Below are positions 15,340 through 16,045 of a stretch of 16,045 nucleotides of DNA, in pieces. The translations under genes and the position numbers were made by a program. Under the pieces are notes generated by a model. That model ran no database searches. It was not told the DNA's origin and saw only the letters and a program-made list of their open reading frames with translations. The first letter of the stretch is position 1; every line of letters starts with the position of its first letter. The stretch is from Nitrospirae bacterium RBG_16_43_11. GTDB lineage: Bacteria > Nitrospirota > 9FT-COMBO-42-15 > HDB-SIOI813. The stretch lies in the NCBI GenBank assembly GCA_001805165.1, contig MHEI01000118.1, positions 23,341-39,385 of the forward strand. Direction: 5' to 3'.

Positions 15340-16045
15340 CTAAGCCTGTACAAAAGATAAATCGAGTAGTCCGCCCCAAATCCGACAGACATGGCTGAGA
15401 TGGCGGCTGTACCTACGCCGAGTCCGATGCCGGCCAGGCCAAGGACACCAAAATTTATCAGGACTGCTATTCCCAATGGCAGGAGGACCAGGATACCTCC
15501 AATAAATGATCGTAATACAATTGATGTGATTACAAATACAATGCCTGCAATCTGAAGGATGTTCCATATCTTGCCTGAGACCATGGTCTGGTTGAGGGCC
15601 ATCATGACCGGGATACTGCCGGCAACGCCAACCTTGATGCCGGGCGGGAAGCCTGCCCCCCCACCCTGCCCCTCCCCCGCAAGGGGGGAGGGAACGGCCG
15701 TTTCTTTCGTCTCACTTCTTACTTCTAACTTCTTACTTCTAACTTCTTCCTCCCCACTTCTCCCTTCTTGCTTCTCACCAGAGTTATACTTATTGACGAT
15801 AGCTATCAGCTTTTCCCCAAGCACAGTGCTGTCATCCCGCAAAAACACCCATATCACGCTCTTCTGGTACTGGTAGTCTAAGAAGCGGTTCATCTCGCCG
15901 TCGGAACCTGAAAGTGAGAAAAGGAACAGGAATTCTGAGATCGTGGCCCGTGAGTCAGGTATGGTGCGGTACGCAGGGTCTCCTCCATTCATACTCTGGT
16001 TCGTAGCCTTTACATAATCAACGTATGATTGTGTCTTCCCAACTT
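15300..16045 (-). CDS. MMPL/RND-superfamily exporter, N-terminus off the window and C-terminus frameshifted
   Basis: The frame is open from the right edge (first full codons read VGKTQSYVDYVK) to TAG at 15300, about 248 residues. It contains the conserved periplasmic stretch (NQSMNGGDPAYRTIPDSR, FLFLFSLSGSDGEMNRFLDY), then FPPGIKVGVAGSIPVMM, and membrane helices leading to SVGFGADYSIYLLYRLREE, where the Asp in a helix is the proton-relay candidate of this superfamily. These exporters move lipids or other hydrophobic molecules using the proton gradient. A 45-residue hydrophilic insert (GEKQEGRSG to GQGGGAG) is made of a heptamer array plus a GC-rich palindrome and separates two otherwise contiguous family segments. 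The real start lies beyond the window. The Met at 15992 is internal. As written, the last two helices are lost unless the frame is restored. Confidence 0.83.
   Translation of the reverse strand, partial: VGKTQSYVDYVKATNQSMNGGDPAYRTIPDSRATISEFLFLFSLSGSDGEMNRFLDYQYQKSVIWVFLRDDSTVLGEKLIAIVNKYNSGEKQEGRSGEEEVRSKKLEVRSETKETAVPSPLAGEGQGGGAGFPPGIKVGVAGSIPVMMALNQTMVSGKIWNILQIAGIVFVITSIVLRSFIGGILVLLPLGIAVLINFGVLGLAGIGLGVGTAAISAMSVGFGADYSIYLLYRLREEVRRKKLEVRS
15670..15692. repeat. GC-rich palindrome inside the RND gene
   Basis: CCCTCCCCC, a gcaag loop and GGGGGAGGG form a 9-bp perfect stem. The coding strand reads PSPLAGEG, a peptide I know from a widespread GC-rich dispersed repeat. It abuts the heptamer array, so two repeat types entered the same periplasmic loop. 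Confidence 0.75.
15704..15778. repeat. In-frame heptanucleotide array in the RND periplasmic loop
   Basis: Coding-strand units GAAGTTA, GAAGTAA, GAAGTTA, GAAGTAA, GAAGTGA are read as EEVRSKKLEVRSE without a stop. Flanking units are degenerate. Confidence 0.88.

Noticed and set aside
15300..15992. Complete 230-residue membrane protein starting at 15992
   Set aside because: The frame continues upstream to the window edge with RND family sequence, so the Met is internal and the C-terminus is a frameshift product.

Overview
The window reads as a stretch of chromosome from a Gram-negative, probably uncultured bacterium. The evidence is outer-membrane beta-barrel proteins ending in Phe, Sec signal peptides, an RND exporter, and GG-N10-GC (sigma-54 type) promoter sequences. 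I cannot name the lineage. Every gene I can support is on the minus strand, so transcription runs from high to low coordinates.

Right part (about 16045-13558). The C-terminal half of an MMPL/RND-superfamily exporter enters from the right edge and is broken by a frameshift inside a 7-bp repeat array. After it come an internally shortened four-helix-bundle (S23) protein and a predicted outer-membrane barrel protein whose signal peptide is written almost entirely in the same 7-bp repeat.

Middle (13557-11776). A single gene for a secreted, six-cysteine protein of unknown function. It has a sigma-54-like promoter, a 60-bp duplication of its ribosome-binding site and start region, and a strong intrinsic terminator.

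Left part (11749-1). A sigma-70-like promoter starts a run of genes that look functionally linked: a signal-peptide protein made of many TPRs fused to a C-terminal outer-membrane barrel (1046 aa); an inner-membrane-anchored TPR protein; three tandem paralogues of the TMTC/PMT-like GT-C membrane glycosyltransferase type, each with a C-terminal TPR tail; and a large secreted protein of 170-residue beta-sandwich-like repeats that runs off the left edge. Two further sigma-54-like sites sit in front of the TPR anchor gene and the repeat protein. The layout suggests that substrates are glycosylated while crossing the inner membrane, handed along TPR scaffolds and exported or displayed at the outer membrane. 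The neighbouring Ser/Thr-rich repeat protein is the obvious candidate substrate. This is inference from context, not proven.

Overlaid on everything is a heptanucleotide repeat family, roughly GTAAGAA/GTTAGAA and its complement. It fills intergenic gaps and also lies in frame inside coding regions: a transporter loop, a signal peptide and a glycosyltransferase loop. In the coding arrays the order of GTAA and GTTA variants is the one that avoids stop codons, except at the RND gene, where the array terminates the frame. Three unrelated palindromic repeats have also entered coding sequences.
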